64,000 nucleotides of DNA from Beta vulgaris subsp. vulgaris (GCF_026745355.1 NC_079209.1:40677678-40741677); one strand, 5' to 3'. Positions 12,601-24,139 are shown, counted from the first letter of the stretch. Notes: a model not told the origin generated them from the letters alone. A program made the numbers and translations.

Positions 12601-15600
12601 TTTAGATTGGTAATTCCCTCGTTACTCATGAACTGACAAATTCCAAGCAGCTCAACCATACAGTTCTCCTCGTTACCCCCACCTATCTTGTTCTTGTCTT
12701 AAGGATCTCATTGCTTACTCTAGTGCCCAGCTCGTGACTTCACACCAAAAATCTCCCAAGTGCGGCAGTACTTCAATTGGACATTCATTATGAAAAAGAT
12801 GAATGCTTTCAAGGCCTTAAAGACGTTGTCAAAGAAGATAACATGGAGAGGAAGCATATTGTTAGTGCAATTAGCATATCAACATATCATAAATGAAGTG
12901 ATAGACGTCTGTCTTTCACATGAAAGAAAATGCTTAGTTCTATTTCTCCAAACATGAATATAATAGAAGCATAAATTCAAACAAGTGTTGATGCTGCTTG
13001 GGAGGAACCAACATAGATTATGTCACGATTATCACACAGAGCACTGATCTCTATTCGCCTGCCTTCCAGTTTGATACAGATCAAGTTCGAAGGCTGGATA
13101 TTTCATTTTCTTTTAATGGAATTGCGCAAAAAGACAAAGTTAAAAATTATAATGTTCACATAAAGCACTTCATGAGTTAGTCATACCCAAAAGTGAAGCA
13201 ATTACAGAAGCTTTTTTGACAAAACCCTAGCGTCCAGATATTTAAAAGTGGATCTCTAAAAGCATCAAAATTTGGGACAGATAACAAACAGCTTCTAGTT
13301 CTAGTGATTATAAATTTTCCGAGAATGCCATTCATTGTCATTTGCATCAGATTTATCTTAAGTCACCTAAAAATTGTCAGATATGTAAAGGAAACATTTG
13401 CATTACAGTAATGCGGTTTTCACATAGCTGAACTACTTCCTATGACTGCGTTTGAACATAACTTAGATGGCCTCAAACACATACATTTTATTAATCATGG
13501 ATAAGATTACAAGTATGATTGACAGCCTGTTGGAGTTCTCAGTAGTGGGAAAGAAGGAATTAAAATAAACAGATAACTGGCTTCTGATAAGGCCACCACC
13601 ATTCCAATATAAAGTTTGAGATATTGAAGCGTGCACTTAGTTTAAAAATTACAGGTCAAACTACTAAAGAGGTATTTCAGTGACTGTACATATTACTGTG
13701 CATCAACAAATTACAAATTAAATTACAAGAGTTCCTGCCAAGTATACACATAATGAATTCTTACTCTGCATTAACAGATATCAAGTGAACACCAATATTC
13801 AAGAGTAAAGACTTACGTTTGCATGAACTGTAGCCGTCTCCTCGAAACTGCACACCATTTACAAGGGGGCATTCACATACCCTTCCACGAAATGTATCCT
13901 ATAATAAAAAGGAAAGGATGAAACAAAAAGAGTCAAACACTGTGTCAACGCTTGGGAGATAGTAAAAGAAAGCAAAAATATCAATGATACCTTGCATGCA
14001 GTGACATTGGCAGCTTTGTCTTGCCAACAGCCACCATTGTTATCCAAACATTCATTTGTTTCAATTTCTGGCATGCAAGTTGGCAAGGAATGATTTTAAG
14101 GCCCCAAATAAATAAATAAAAAGAAATTATACCACAAGAAGATTACAAGGCCTTACCATCACTCAAGCAAACAGAAGGTTCTGTAGTTTCCTCAAAACCA
14201 GAACATATAGCCTTCAACACAGCTCCTTTCTCCAACTTCCCTGTAGTCATATAGCTTAGAGGGACAACTCCAGCACTTTTACTGTGAAAATGATAGAAAG
14301 AAAGACTCACCTCGATACTGATGATTGTTAACAACGAGTGTGGGCAGTATGGTTACGTCACCCCTTGCTCCTTTGCCAATCTGAGTAAAAGTTCTAAAAT
14401 CAAAATTTGATATGATTGAACACTAACATAAATGAATTGAACACAAGCATAAATATATTGACACTAAAGTAACTAAATTGAACCATAGACACACAAAAGT
14501 AATTGTGAAAACACATGAGAGTGTCCAATGCTTGCCTGTGCCTCCTGCTCTTCTTTCAAGACAGGATTATCCTCATCAGCTTCTGGGTCTCCCATACACT
14601 TCTCAATCTTCTTTAAATCAACTCCTGCAGATGAAATTAACATTATGCCATCATCTTAAACAGAATCCCATAAAATTGGTTGACTTAATGACCTGTGATA
14701 CTTACCCAATGATTTGATTACCCCCTCAGCACAATCCTTATTGTACTTCTTGTCTTTCATGGGACATCTTATCTGGAAATCATTAACATAATCCCACCAA
14801 ACCCAGGGCTTCCTTGTCTCATTCGCGACTCTAAAGACACACAGCTGTCTCAAGTTCTCAATCACCACATCCTTACCCTCATAGCCTCTGCTGAAATCTT
14901 GCTCAGGATCCGGGGCACAATATCTTCCATGATTGATGCACTGTGATTTGCACTGTTTGCTTATAGTAAAAGCCTGAGGACAATACCATGTGATATAATG
15001 TGGTGTGAATTGAGTATAACCCCCCTTTTCAAGTATCTGAGCAGCACCTTTAAAATCCTTCATGAACCCCATCAACATCTCACATTTGACCCCACATTCA
15101 TCATTGCTAGTGGTCCATAGCTCATATTCTACTCGATCATCAGGGTGAGGAACAGCTTCTCTCCAATCAAGATTCACATTAACCATGTCTCCCTTGTTAA
15201 ACGCTTTTTTCAGAGATTCACCAAAACTCTTCTCTATAAGGGCAGAAGGTATGGTAATGTTCTCAATGTATTTTGAAGATACAGTATCCTCTTCAGGTGT
15301 ATCCATGGTTATCAGTGCTTCATCAACATCATCTGCAACAAGGACAGCAGCAGCACCAGCTTCCTGGGCATTCCACACCTTCAAAGCAAAAAAACAATCT
15401 GGAAAAAAAAACAAATGCATTACTTCTCAGCACAAAAGAACACAATAAGACTCCAGAGTTAGATGCCCCTACATGGCCTTGAAGAATCTCATGTTAAAAG
15501 TTGCCTTGAGAGGAGAAGGGGGAAACTCCAGCAATAAACATGAACAAAGAATTGAGATAATGAATTGTTGTCTCTCAGGTCACTAAGCAAACAAGAAACT

Positions 15601-17523
15601 GAATATTACTTTTCTTATTAGTTTCACTTTCAGCTAGAGGAAGAAGTGCACCCTCTGTCCAAAATAAATCAGAGTAAGAATAATAGGTTCACTTTTTATC
15701 AAGGAAATGATTAGAAATCACAAATTTCTTACAGGTAGGGATGTGTAGATAATTAGAGAAGGGGACAAGGAACGGGAAGGAGAAACTCAGCAACAATAAG
15801 TTCGATAAAACATACAACTAAAAACATTTCCATGGGAGAAAAAGTTGAATAAATTGGAAAAAAAAATCACCAATCATACTTCCCAATTGGATCACTCCTC
15901 ATCAGATAACACCAATATTCAAGAATGTGCAAGTCATGCATATGGTTTAAATAAGCCTCCCCCACTCCTCACACTAAGGACCACTACGGCTCTGTTCTCC
16001 TCAACTTATTAAAATAAGTTTAATTCAGCAAAAATAAAGTCAAGTTCGGCGAAAATAAGTTCGTTAAATATAATTTTCAGCAAAATTAAGTTTTAAAAAT
16101 AAGGTCGGAAAAAACAAGTTAAATATAATAATAAAAAGTTAAGGTCAACAAAGATCTACTCTGAGTTTCAGCAAAAATAAGTTAAGCTGAGCAAATACAA
16201 GTTGAAGAGAATAGAGCCTAAGATATAGTAAGACTCCCCTCAAAACATCATTTTTACATATACTGCAACAAGTATAACCCTAAACTTCGACCTTTTCAAC
16301 AAGCAAAACTGAGTTATTTAACAGCACTAACAGTCTTAGATTTAGGCCAGGAAGAAACTAAACTAGAATATGTAAATGAAGATTTTGTTATTCATAACCC
16401 TTACGGCGTATTTGGTAGTCGATAATACATGGTGATAAATAATAATGAACTTAGACATAATTATGTAAGGAAAGGATCATGCTTATGCCCATAAATGTTT
16501 CTTTGCAAATGTCCGTCCCCACTGGTACTCAATACCGCCTCTAAAGTGATAATGTATGGTAACACAAAATTCTTTAAGACAAAGGGGTATTTGAGGATAG
16601 ACAAGCATTTCAAGATCATATGCATAGACTTCTTTTCAAATCACCTCTAAATTCATCGTCATTACCATCATTTACTACCGCCTACCAAACGTGTTGCTAG
16701 GGCTATATAAGTATCAAATAGATTACCTGAATTAGTACTAGTTGAGAATTTACAACATAATCACGCGTTCACGCGTCGGATGTTATTAGCTACTGAGTAT
16801 TTCTACTTTTAGCTACTTCTGCCTTCTTACTCAAGTCTCTTAAACCCATTTTTTAACAATTTCCCTACAAGGAAATGAACACGACAACCGATTCTGCCTC
16901 AAATTCAACCAAATAACTCAACATCATATACAGTGTAGCTCAGAAATCCAACAAATCAAACATTAATCAACAAAAACATCATGTGGGTAAAACCTCAAAA
17001 ACTTCACGCAGTTAAGTAAACACTAATAAGGTCCAATAAGGAGTAAATAAGTGAGGTAAGTTCAGATAACCAAAATAAGTTTATCAACGGACCACTCCAA
17101 CCAAACTCATCTAGCTACAACCGACAAAGATCAAAAATCGAATAATAAAAGAAACAAAAGACAAGTTTAAAACAAAGATTGAGCCAGAAAAAATGAACCT
17201 CCGCGATCGAGAAGAACAAAGGTGGGTAATTGACCAGGCTTCTTCTTGAATGAAATGCTGAAATCACTGAAATCTTTGCACCCTTTTTTGTTATCTTTAG
17301 GATAAATTACAGTACCAGCCATACTACCACCATATTGAGGAATTCCAAAGTTACCAATGGCAGTATCATAAGTACCCTTAACATCATCAGGTGATGTCAC
17401 CCTCAAACTGTTCTTCTCCACAACAAATCTGGATTCAATTGAAGAAACCCATGTTAAGAGGAAAAACCCTAGTAGCAAAATCACTCTTCTCTCATTTTCT
17501 CTCTCCTTTGACCGTTGAAACAT
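3700..17523 (-). CDS. VSR: Vacuolar sorting receptor (BP-80/VSR family)
   Basis: VSRs are type I membrane receptors that carry soluble vacuolar proteins from the Golgi/TGN to prevacuolar compartments. Twelve coding exons join in frame to 633 aa: 17523-17199, 15398-14706, 14624-14536, 14380-14311, 14240-14157, 14067-13991, 13898-13817, 10937-10855, 10754-10691, 5010-4882, 4792-4683, 3795-3700. Order: signal peptide (about 1-31), PA domain (about 55-170), cysteine-rich VSR core, EGF-like repeats (about 420-521), calcium-binding EGF opening [13 protein letters not shown] (about 522), one membrane span (about 577-597), and a 36-residue tail with the sorting motif YMPL (616-619). The start is the Met heading the signal peptide; an upstream Met in frame would bury it. 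All splice sites are GT-AG except intron 3, whose donor is GC (AG|GCAAGC). The 5.7-kb ninth intron holds several transposons. It appears intact. The clade within VSR1-7 was not resolved. Confidence 0.96.
5776..6127. mobile_element. Non-autonomous Mutator-like element (MITE)
   Basis: Inverted arms of about 115 bp start GGAAAAATTGACAATAGAGG on the left and end in the complement on the right. The flanks are TTTTTTTTC and TTTTTTTTT, consistent with a 9-bp target duplication in a T-run. It has no coding region. It lies in the large VSR intron between exons 10 and 9. The terminal GGAAAAATT is shared with the larger element at 32.7 kb. Confidence 0.8.
7252..7534. mobile_element. Decayed Mutator-like MITE
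   Basis: The left end begins GGAAAAATTCACAAG. A right part at about 7470-7534, in reverse complement, repeats the 'CAACTATG...TTATTCTTGAAT' core of the left arm. The right terminus has diverged and no target duplication remains, so the right boundary is approximate. It sits in the same VSR intron. Confidence 0.55.
8158..9127 (+). mobile_element. Small non-autonomous Helitron in VSR intron
   Basis: The 3' end is diagnostic: a 6-bp-stem hairpin GCACGC-ATT-GCGTGC (9101-9115), 8 nt, then CTAG (9124-9127), followed by T. The proposed 5' end is TC after an A at 8157, starting TCTTAATTATATAAGTG. The 3' terminus is firm; the 5' terminus is inferred. The body is AT-rich and noncoding. Confidence 0.65.
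9398..9847. repeat. Foldback element in VSR intron
   Basis: Two ~90-bp arms are inverted copies sharing segments such as TTGCCCACGTC and GAGTGGTAC (arms about 9398-9489 and 9758-9847). The loop contains a direct repeat of AAGAATCAACAT (about 9528 and 9573) followed by GGTTTATC. No target duplication was found. An open frame across the left arm has no recognisable product. Confidence 0.65.
11519..11945. mobile_element. Possible Stowaway-like MITE
   Basis: The left edge ACTCCCTCCAATTACAAATA is a typical Stowaway-type terminus, and the right edge GGGACAAAGAGAGT resembles its complement. Similarity between the arms is weak, so the boundaries and the call are tentative. It lies in the VSR intron between exons 8 and 7. 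Confidence 0.35.
15988..16218. mobile_element. MITE with 20-bp TIRs, VSR intron 1
   Basis: The ends GGCTCTGTTCTCCTCAACTT and (complement) GGCTCTATTCTCTTCAACTT match at 18 of 20 positions. The interior repeats AAATAAGTT-type words in both orientations. No clear target duplication survives. The termini suggest a hAT-like family, which was not confirmed. Confidence 0.65.
16404..16695. mobile_element. Probable MITE in VSR intron 1
   Basis: The left edge GGCGTATTTGGTAGTCG and the right edge CGCCTACCAAACGTG form an imperfect inverted pair. Both flank AT-rich noncoding DNA with further complementary 'tgataat/attatca' words. The exact ends are uncertain. Confidence 0.45.
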
Positions 17524-17717
17524 CTTGAAAATTAGAGAGAGAAAAAAAGGGTTGTTGGGGGTTGTGATAGAAATGAGTTTTGAGCTATGTGGATATCGAA
17601 ATGAAGTACTGTATATCAAAGTATGTGAAATTCCAGAGAAGTTAGTTGAAGGAGAGAGAAGGGGAAATCATGGAAAATAAAATATTTACGGTAGCATGAA
17701 ACTCGTGGACTCTTCTT

Positions 17718-18218
17718 TTTTTGAAAGGACCCTCGAAAAGGGGCTACTGCATTAAATCGTCAATGGCCAAAGAAACAATAGAAGCCGGGAAGTCATTCTT
17801 CCACACACGTTTGTCACCTTCCACAGGAAGAAAGTGAGCTAACTCATGTGCAACCCTATTTCCCGATCGTTTAACAAATGACCAAACAACAGATACAAAA
17901 CTCGAAAGCAAGCTAATAATATCCTCTAGTACAAGGTGGAAGTCACTTGACCCCAGATGATTAGCTTTCAACGCTTGGATAACCGCCAGACAATCTGACT
18001 CTACGACCACATGCGAGAATCTCTCCATCTTCGCCACTAGCAACCCTTCATAGACAGCCATAGCTTCAGCGATTCGCGGCTCCCACTTCGCAGGCGATTT
18101 AATAGAAGCACAGGCCACTAAATCACCATTTGAACCCCGACACACGACACCCATCCCAGTGCCCAGCGCACCTAATTCCCCCGCATCAGTATTCACCTTC
18201 ACCCATCCTCCAGCAGGG
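17718..18218 (-). mobile_element. 5'-truncated LINE, 3' end with RNase H
   Basis: On the minus strand this is the last ~500 bp of a plant L1-type LINE: an RNase H reading frame, a short trailer, then a short poly(A) run. It is flanked by an exact 11-bp target duplication GGACTCTTCTT (17707-17717 and 18219-18229). It inserted about 190 bp upstream of the VSR start codon, in the same orientation, so it lies in the VSR 5' UTR or proximal promoter. Confidence 0.9.
17744..18218 (-). pseudogene. LINE RNase H domain (reverse-transcriptase-like)
   Basis: The frame opens without its own start codon at the truncation point and runs through WVKVNTDAGELG, the conserved strand carrying the first catalytic Asp in plant LINE RNase H. 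It continues to EAMAVYEGL (catalytic Glu), VESDCLAVI (Asp), and a late GNRVAHELA (the usual NxxAH site). All key residues are present, yet the fragment lacks endonuclease and reverse transcriptase, so it cannot move by itself. Confidence 0.85.
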
Positions 18219-18302
18219 GGACTCTTCTTACTTCTACTAGATTGGACTCAAAAGTCGTCGCTGTAGAATTTTTTTTTACTATCATATTATCTTTTTAGGT
18301 AG

Positions 18303-19035
18303 ATAACATAACAGAATTTTTTCCTTCAATAATGTTAAAATGGGCATTAATTCTTCACATGCGTCAAAATTCAAATTAATTCTATAGGTACCGACGTACC
18401 ATTCATGTAGGACATCTCACCAAAAAAAATCGGCAAAGCAAACCATTACTCCGAGTAGCGGTTAACATTAAGTTAAGTCGATACTGGAAGTAGCGATTTA
18501 TGGCATAAACCGCTACTCAGACTAGGTTAATTACGGAACATAACAAACGCAAGAAAGAAGGAAAAGCGCGCCACATAGGTTGTGTGCCGTGTGCACAAAG
18601 CCTGCGTGGCGCTCAGCCAGAATGCGTGCAGCACATATTAGCTGTGCGGAGCGCACGCTGCATGCTCTGGAAGCATTCTGACTGTGCGCCACGCAGGCTT
18701 GTGCGCTCGACACACAGCCTACTTGGCACGCTTCCCCCCCCCCCTTTTTCTGGCGTTTGTTATGTTCCATAATAAACCGCTACTCTGAGTAGTAGTTTAT
18801 ATGCATGCCTTATACCTTATCTTAGGGACACGGTATAACCGTTATTTGAAGTAGCGATCAACTTCACGTTATTGGTATTAACCGCTACTTGAAGTAGCGG
18901 TTTTGTTAAAAAAACAAAATTCTAGCGTGCTATCCGACGTGGACGGTACCCATAGGATTGGTTTAAAGTTCAACGCATAAGAGATATTAATAATCTTTTT
19001 TACATTATTCATGGAAAAAATTCTAACATAACATG
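18303..19035. repeat. ~735-bp imperfect palindrome (foldback element)
   Basis: The whole stretch is an imperfect inverted repeat centred near 18,667. Paired segments from outside in include AGAATTTTTTCC (near 18314) with its complement (near 19010); GGTACCG (near 18388 and 18945); AACATAACAAACGC (18538) with GCGTTTGTTATGTT; and GCCTGCGTGGCGC (18599) with GCGCCACGCAGGC. The motif CCGCTACTYNRAGTAGCGG, itself a palindrome, recurs several times in each arm. The core is GC-rich against an AT-rich surround. Short open frames in the core are by-products of the symmetry. Confidence 0.8.
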
Positions 19036-19045
19036 AATAACCTTA

Positions 19046-20083
19046 GGGGTTGTTTGATTTACTAAGGAGAAAGGAAAAGGGTTTTAAAATGTAAAGAAGA
19101 TGAACCGAAAGCCAAACCTTTAGATTTAATTGGTTGTTTGGTTAGAAAATATTTAGGAGAAACCCCAACAATTTACCACCACAAATCTTCTCTCAACCAC
19201 CACAAATTTTCCCCCAACTACCACCACCATACTTAGTCTTTTAGTTCAAATCACCCCACCGTCCCCTTCCCCTCTTTCGATGTCATCATCCCCTCCCCTC
19301 TTCTATCGTTACCCACATCCCATCTACCTTGGCTGACGTCCTCCTAAAGCGATTTGCGGTCTCCTTTGCTTCATTAGATATAATTATGAAAATCTTTTGG
19401 TATCATCTCAATCTATTTCTAGTTCATGAGTTTTTGCATCCCCTTAGTCTTTAGCCTCATTTTTGTCATTATCTTGTGCAGTATCATTCTGATTTTGTGC
19501 ATTATCATTCTCGTGCTCCTTCGCATCAATATTATGTGCCATCGCAACCACTCTTCTCCTCTTTGTTCATCGATTGTTTTATCTTTCTTTCTCCTTACTC
19601 TCTCTTGTAAATCTAGTGTGTGTGGTTTTTTTGGTGGCGGTGGGTGGTTTTGTTAGGTGACAATGGGTGGTGGGTTTTTTCCGATTACATAGGTGGGTCT
19701 TCGTGGTTGTTGGTATGGGCTTGGGAGTGATGGACTTTTTTCGACGGTGCGGTGGTGCTTTGAGTTAAGGTGGAGGGGGTGAACGGTGGTTGTGCTGCGG
19801 TGTTGGCGAGTGGGTTCGCATAGTGTTGGTGGTCATGGTGGAGGGAGTGACATTGGTTGGTTGGGTTGTTAGTTCAAGTTGAGCTGGTGTTGGTGGTCAA
19901 AGAGTGGTCAATGGTATTTCAAGGAAAGGGTAAATAGAATCTTGGGGTAGGGTGGGGAATGGATGTAGATGAGTTTGGGGGTAAGGGTATGGTAAAGGAA
20001 ATCGCTGAATCTACAAAACCAACAACAAGGGAATTAACTCACTTCCTTTACTCTTTCCTAAAAACATCTAACAAAACGGCCCC
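19046..20083. mobile_element. PIF/Harbinger-like element, TTA TSD
   Basis: Termini GGGGTTGTTTGATTT and (complement of the right end) GGGGCCGTTTTGTTAG are imperfect inverted repeats, flanked on both sides by TTA (19043-19045, 20084-20086), the Harbinger target site. The left half is rich in CCACCAC on the plus strand and the right half in GGTGGT. A short frame at 19426-19656 has no known domain. There is no transposase. Confidence 0.65.
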
Positions 20084-20605
20084 TTAGTGAATTGGTTAGT
20101 GGGGTTTGACCAGTTCTGGTATTGTTATAATACAGGTGATTTTTTTACCTAAGTTCTCTTGAACTATTTGGATTGAAGTAATTGCAACTTTTCTGAATTC
20201 TGTTGAATCTATCAGAAGTTTTTGAAGTAAACATAACTTAAAATTTATGCAAACTAAACTAAACTAATCTGAACTTATATAATAACTCGTATATCACTCA
20301 TTAAATTTAAGAAAATGTTTGTAAAAGGTATTAAACTCTTGACTCCTTATTGTAAGTCAATATGCAACCACCAAATTATAGAATCTACTTGTGACATAGT
20401 TTAACCCCAAATGATAGATACTTTTTTCTTATTAGATAACTTGGAGTATTACCGGAGCCTAACAACTAGTTTACTCTTTAAAATATTGAACAAACTACAG
20501 TAACTTGATACTAAGAATTTTAGGAAAAAATATTTCTAATATGAAATAATCAAGATCTCATGCATAAAATAATACTAATGAATTTACTAGCTAGAAATTA
20601 TACCC

Positions 20606-20954
20606 TACGGTCCGTTTGGTAGTTGTTAATAAATTGCGGTAATGGGAATGAATTTTAAGTGTAATTTTATTAGGGAAGCACCCCTAAAATCTCCATGGGG
20701 AGGTATTTTTTCTCCATGGGCAAGCAATCTCACCCATAAACTTGTGTTTTTGTCTCCAAAGGGGAGCAATTTTCATTACCACTCATTACCACCTACAAGG
20801 TGGTATTGGATGGGAATGAAAATTCAAGAAGGAAAGTGGACACTTTAGGATAAATTAACATTACCATGAGAATGGACAATGATATTTCTCACAAATTTAC
20901 ACACAAATTCATTTCCATTACCACCATTTATGACCAACTACCAAATGGGCCGTA
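20606..20954. mobile_element. MITE with ~19-bp TIRs
   Basis: The ends TACGGTCCGTTTGGTAGTT and (complement) TACGGCCCATTTGGTAGTT match at 17 of 19 positions. Interior ATTACC/GGTAAT words occur in both orientations. The termini resemble Harbinger-type MITEs, but no clean TSD remains. Confidence 0.65.
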
Positions 20955-21212
20955 AATAGCATGATTTCTACTTGCTATGTTAGTACTTCAACGTCCAAGT
21001 ATGAAGATCAAGAACCTCAACTAAGGCCCCTCTGATTTATCCAACAAACAATGAAAAGATCTTACAATTTGTTTACTAAGATTAGAAGAAGAAAAATACT
21101 CTTTTAATCTTCCTTAGCGACACCCACCAAAGGGGAGGATTAGAGTAGAATTTTGTTCTAAAACTTATTATTTTTTCAAAAGATAATTTCCTATTATATA
21201 TAAATAATTTAG

Positions 21213-22503
21213 GGAAAAATTCACATAGATAATCCGAACTATGGCTAGTGTTTCAATATTAATCCCAATTATGGATTATTCTAGTATAATCCTGACTATT
21301 GAAGGACTTTCCTAAATTGAACCTTGATGACCTACAACCTGTTAATCAGGTTAAATTTTAAGATTTTCGTATTTTTCTTTTTTATTTCTTTCTCTCTTCC
21401 TTTCCGTTCTACTGACCATCACTTTCATCCATAGAAACACCACCGGTACACCCACCCACCCTATAAAACACCAACAGTACACCCACCCACCCTATAAAAC
21501 ACCACCACCAAATCTGGAAATCATCCTATTCTTCTCGAAAACCACCACCATCAACCTCAAAACCAACCCCACCCCTCGAAAAACACTTCCGTTCACCTGA
21601 AAACTACCCCGACCCTACTACATGCCCCACACACATTTATTCCCTCTCACCTAACCCATACACTAACTCCACTATAGTATCACCGCCAACAAACTCCGCC
21701 ACCACACCCCAAACCGGCCACTCTCCCAACTCTCTTCTCCGCTCCACCACCGGCACCACCACAGACCTCCTCTCTTCTTCTTCTTCTTTTTGTTTCTGAA
21801 TGGGTTTGAATGGGTTTTGGGGTTGGGGTTCGAATGGGTTTTCGGGGGTGGCTGGGGTTGCGATGATGTGGTTGTGGGGTTTGAATGGGTTCGACGGTGG
21901 GCGAGATTGGGGTTCGAATGGGTTCGACGGTGTGCGGGGTGGGGGTGCGATTTAACGGGATGGGGTGGCGGTTTGTGGGTTCGATGGGGGTGGGGGTGGT
22001 TTGAAGGTGGTGGTGGTGCGATTTGAAGGTGGAGGTGGTGCGATTTGAATGGGTTGGTTGTTTGGGATTGATTTGGGTCGATTAGAGGTGGTGGTTCTGT
22101 GGGGGTTATGGGTTCGATGGGGGTGGGGTTGATTTGTAGGAGTGCGGCGGTAGGTGGTGGTTCTGATGGTGGCTAGGGGTTCGAAGGGTGTGGCGGTGCT
22201 TGTGGTGTCGGTGTGTGGTGCTGGTGGTGGTGCGGTGGTGGTGCTGTGCTGGTGGTGTTGGTGTGTGATGCTGGTGCGGTGGTGGTGCTGGTGCGTGGTG
22301 TAGTGGTTATTATCTTTCAAAAAAATTATAGGAACCAATGTATGCAAGACACATGTCTTAAGTAACTTGCTTAACCGGTTTCTTCAGGTTACAACTCATT
22401 AGGAGAAGATACCCCATATAGTTAGGATTATACTAGAATAATCCATAATTGGGATTAATATGGGAAGATTGTCAATAGTTCGGATTATTCATGTGAATTT
22501 TAG
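21213..22503. mobile_element. Mutator-like element with C-rich/G-rich interior
   Basis: The left end starts GGAAAAATTCACATAGATAA. The right end at about 22395-22503, in complement, repeats AATCCGAACTAT and the block TTATGGATTATTCTAGTATA almost exactly, giving arms of about 100 bp. Between the arms, the plus strand runs from CCACCACC-rich (about 21430-21760) to GGTTCGATGGGGGTGGGG-type repeats (about 21790-22310). The long open frames there are low-complexity His/Pro/Thr strings and are not convincing genes. Confidence 0.65.
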
Positions 22504-23384
22504 ATATATTTTGGAGAATATATATCTTCAATAGATATTGCCTTATTTCCTTTATGTTGGGCGAAAATATACGTAAGCATAAATAAGTTACTATTTTTAT
22601 CTTATTCATTAACTTGTAATGTGTGATCTAATAAAATTCAATTTTTTTAGTAGTGAGCTTAATCATATTAAAATAATGCAGTTGATTTCTGACAAAATAT
22701 TATAATCATCCAAAATATCATAATATTTATCCTCTCATAAATAATTTTATACTAAATATAGTAATTGTTAATTTGATCAAACTACAACTTCTTCATAGAC
22801 CTTATATAATGTTTATTTGTGTAGGGATAGAATAAAATAAGAGGAAAGTTGAAGATATTTAGCTAACTATCTTCAAAGCCTCAAATCTAAGACAACAAAT
22901 GAAAGTTCTAGTATAAGTTTATTTTGTACCATAAGACATAAAATGCCACCTCATTTTTGCACAAATAAGTACTCCATAAGTTTTGACTTCATTATAAAAG
23001 TCATGCTCCATCCTATACAAAGTAATCCCCATTTTGTATTATGAAAGTGTGTTAAATAGGAGATTACAATATAGTTCATTCTCTCCACCTCTCTCTATAA
23101 AGATGTTCCACATTAGATTTTAGTTTGTTCATACAAATTTGATTATTAATAAGCCTCATAAAAAGGTGATATATGGAGAATATACATTGAAATAAATTCA
23201 ATGACAAAAATCACACAATAATATTTATTTTATATATTGTATTTGGTTGAAAAAACATGATTAAATGGGAAGTTATGAATAATGTGAAATCTATACTAAT
23301 ATATTAAAATATTTCCTAAATAAGTAACGATACCATATGATGCTTTCCTTGCTTAAGATTTGACCTCGTGATCACAAACATATA

Positions 23385-23653
23385 CTTCCTCTTTTTTTAT
23401 ATAAGCTACATTTCCCTTAAATGAAAATATCACTATAGATGCTACATACCATAAATGGATCCCTTTTCACCATAAAGATCTTAAAATACTATTAAAAAGT
23501 TGGTGATCCCTCACCGTCTCCTTTAAAATACCCATACTTTTTCCCTAACAAATGTTTTTTTATTCAAAAAGTGATGGTCCCCTACTTTCTCTCTCTACCT
23601 TTATTAAAAACCCCTCATTCTGTCAGTGTAGCATGTATAAAAAATGGAGGAAG
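23385..23653. mobile_element. Stowaway-like MITE, TA TSD
   Basis: The element begins CTTCCTC and ends GAGGAAG, flanked by TA on both sides (23383-23384, 23654-23655). The subterminal arms ATATAAGCTACAT and GTAGCATGTATAA are complementary. This is the Tc1/mariner-related Stowaway pattern. It interrupts the first copy of the tandem unit. Confidence 0.7.
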
Positions 23654-23823
23654 TATATACTAAAGTTTTAACTACTAAACCAAATGATACTTGATGTTGT
23701 CATTTTAAAGTAAAATACACGAAGGGCAGCCCATGCCTAAAAGTTATCTATCTTTATCTATACTAATATATCAAAAGGCGTTCCTAAGTAAGGAACTACG
23801 ACGCCACATGGCCATATCCCTTA

Positions 23824-24139
23824 GTGCTAGTTTGGTATACGTAGGAATTTAATTCCTATAGGAAGTTTCATTTCCTAAGAAATTACTTCTCTTGCGTAAT
23901 TCCTAGGAAATGACCTAAGTTTATTTGGTTGACATCAAGGAATTTGCAAATTCCCATGAATTCTGATTGAGTAAGGGAGGGGTGGGTAATTGAATTCCCA
24001 CATTTTGTGGGAATTTCATTTTCCAAGAAATTTCCATTACACCCATTTTCTCAACTTCCTATCAACCAAACAACTTCCCAAATGAGAAATCATGGGAATT
24101 TTCATTGCTTACATAAATTCCTATTAACTAAACAAGCAC
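23824..24139. mobile_element. PIF/Harbinger MITE, TTA TSD
   Basis: The ends GTGCTAGTTTGGT and (complement) GTGCTTGTTTAGT are inverted repeats, flanked by TTA (23821-23823 and 24140-24142). Interior AATTCCTA/TAGGAATT words pair across the element. It interrupts the second copy of the tandem unit. An open frame spanning its right half is not a gene. Confidence 0.8.

Noticed and set aside
12760..13180. Two plus-strand frames in a VSR intron
   Set aside because: Both are short, without domains or splice signals, and antisense to the VSR transcript.
15185..15482. Plus-strand frames of 69-87 residues
   Set aside because: They are shadows of VSR exon 2, which has strong family motifs on the minus strand.
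18531..18772. Cys/Ala-rich open frames on both strands
   Set aside because: They sit in the core of the large palindrome; near-mirror frames on both strands are expected from the symmetry.
21952..22347. His/Thr/Pro-rich 131-residue minus-strand frame
   Set aside because: It is low-complexity translation of GGTGGT and GGGG-type repeats inside a MULE-like element, with no domain and no splice context.
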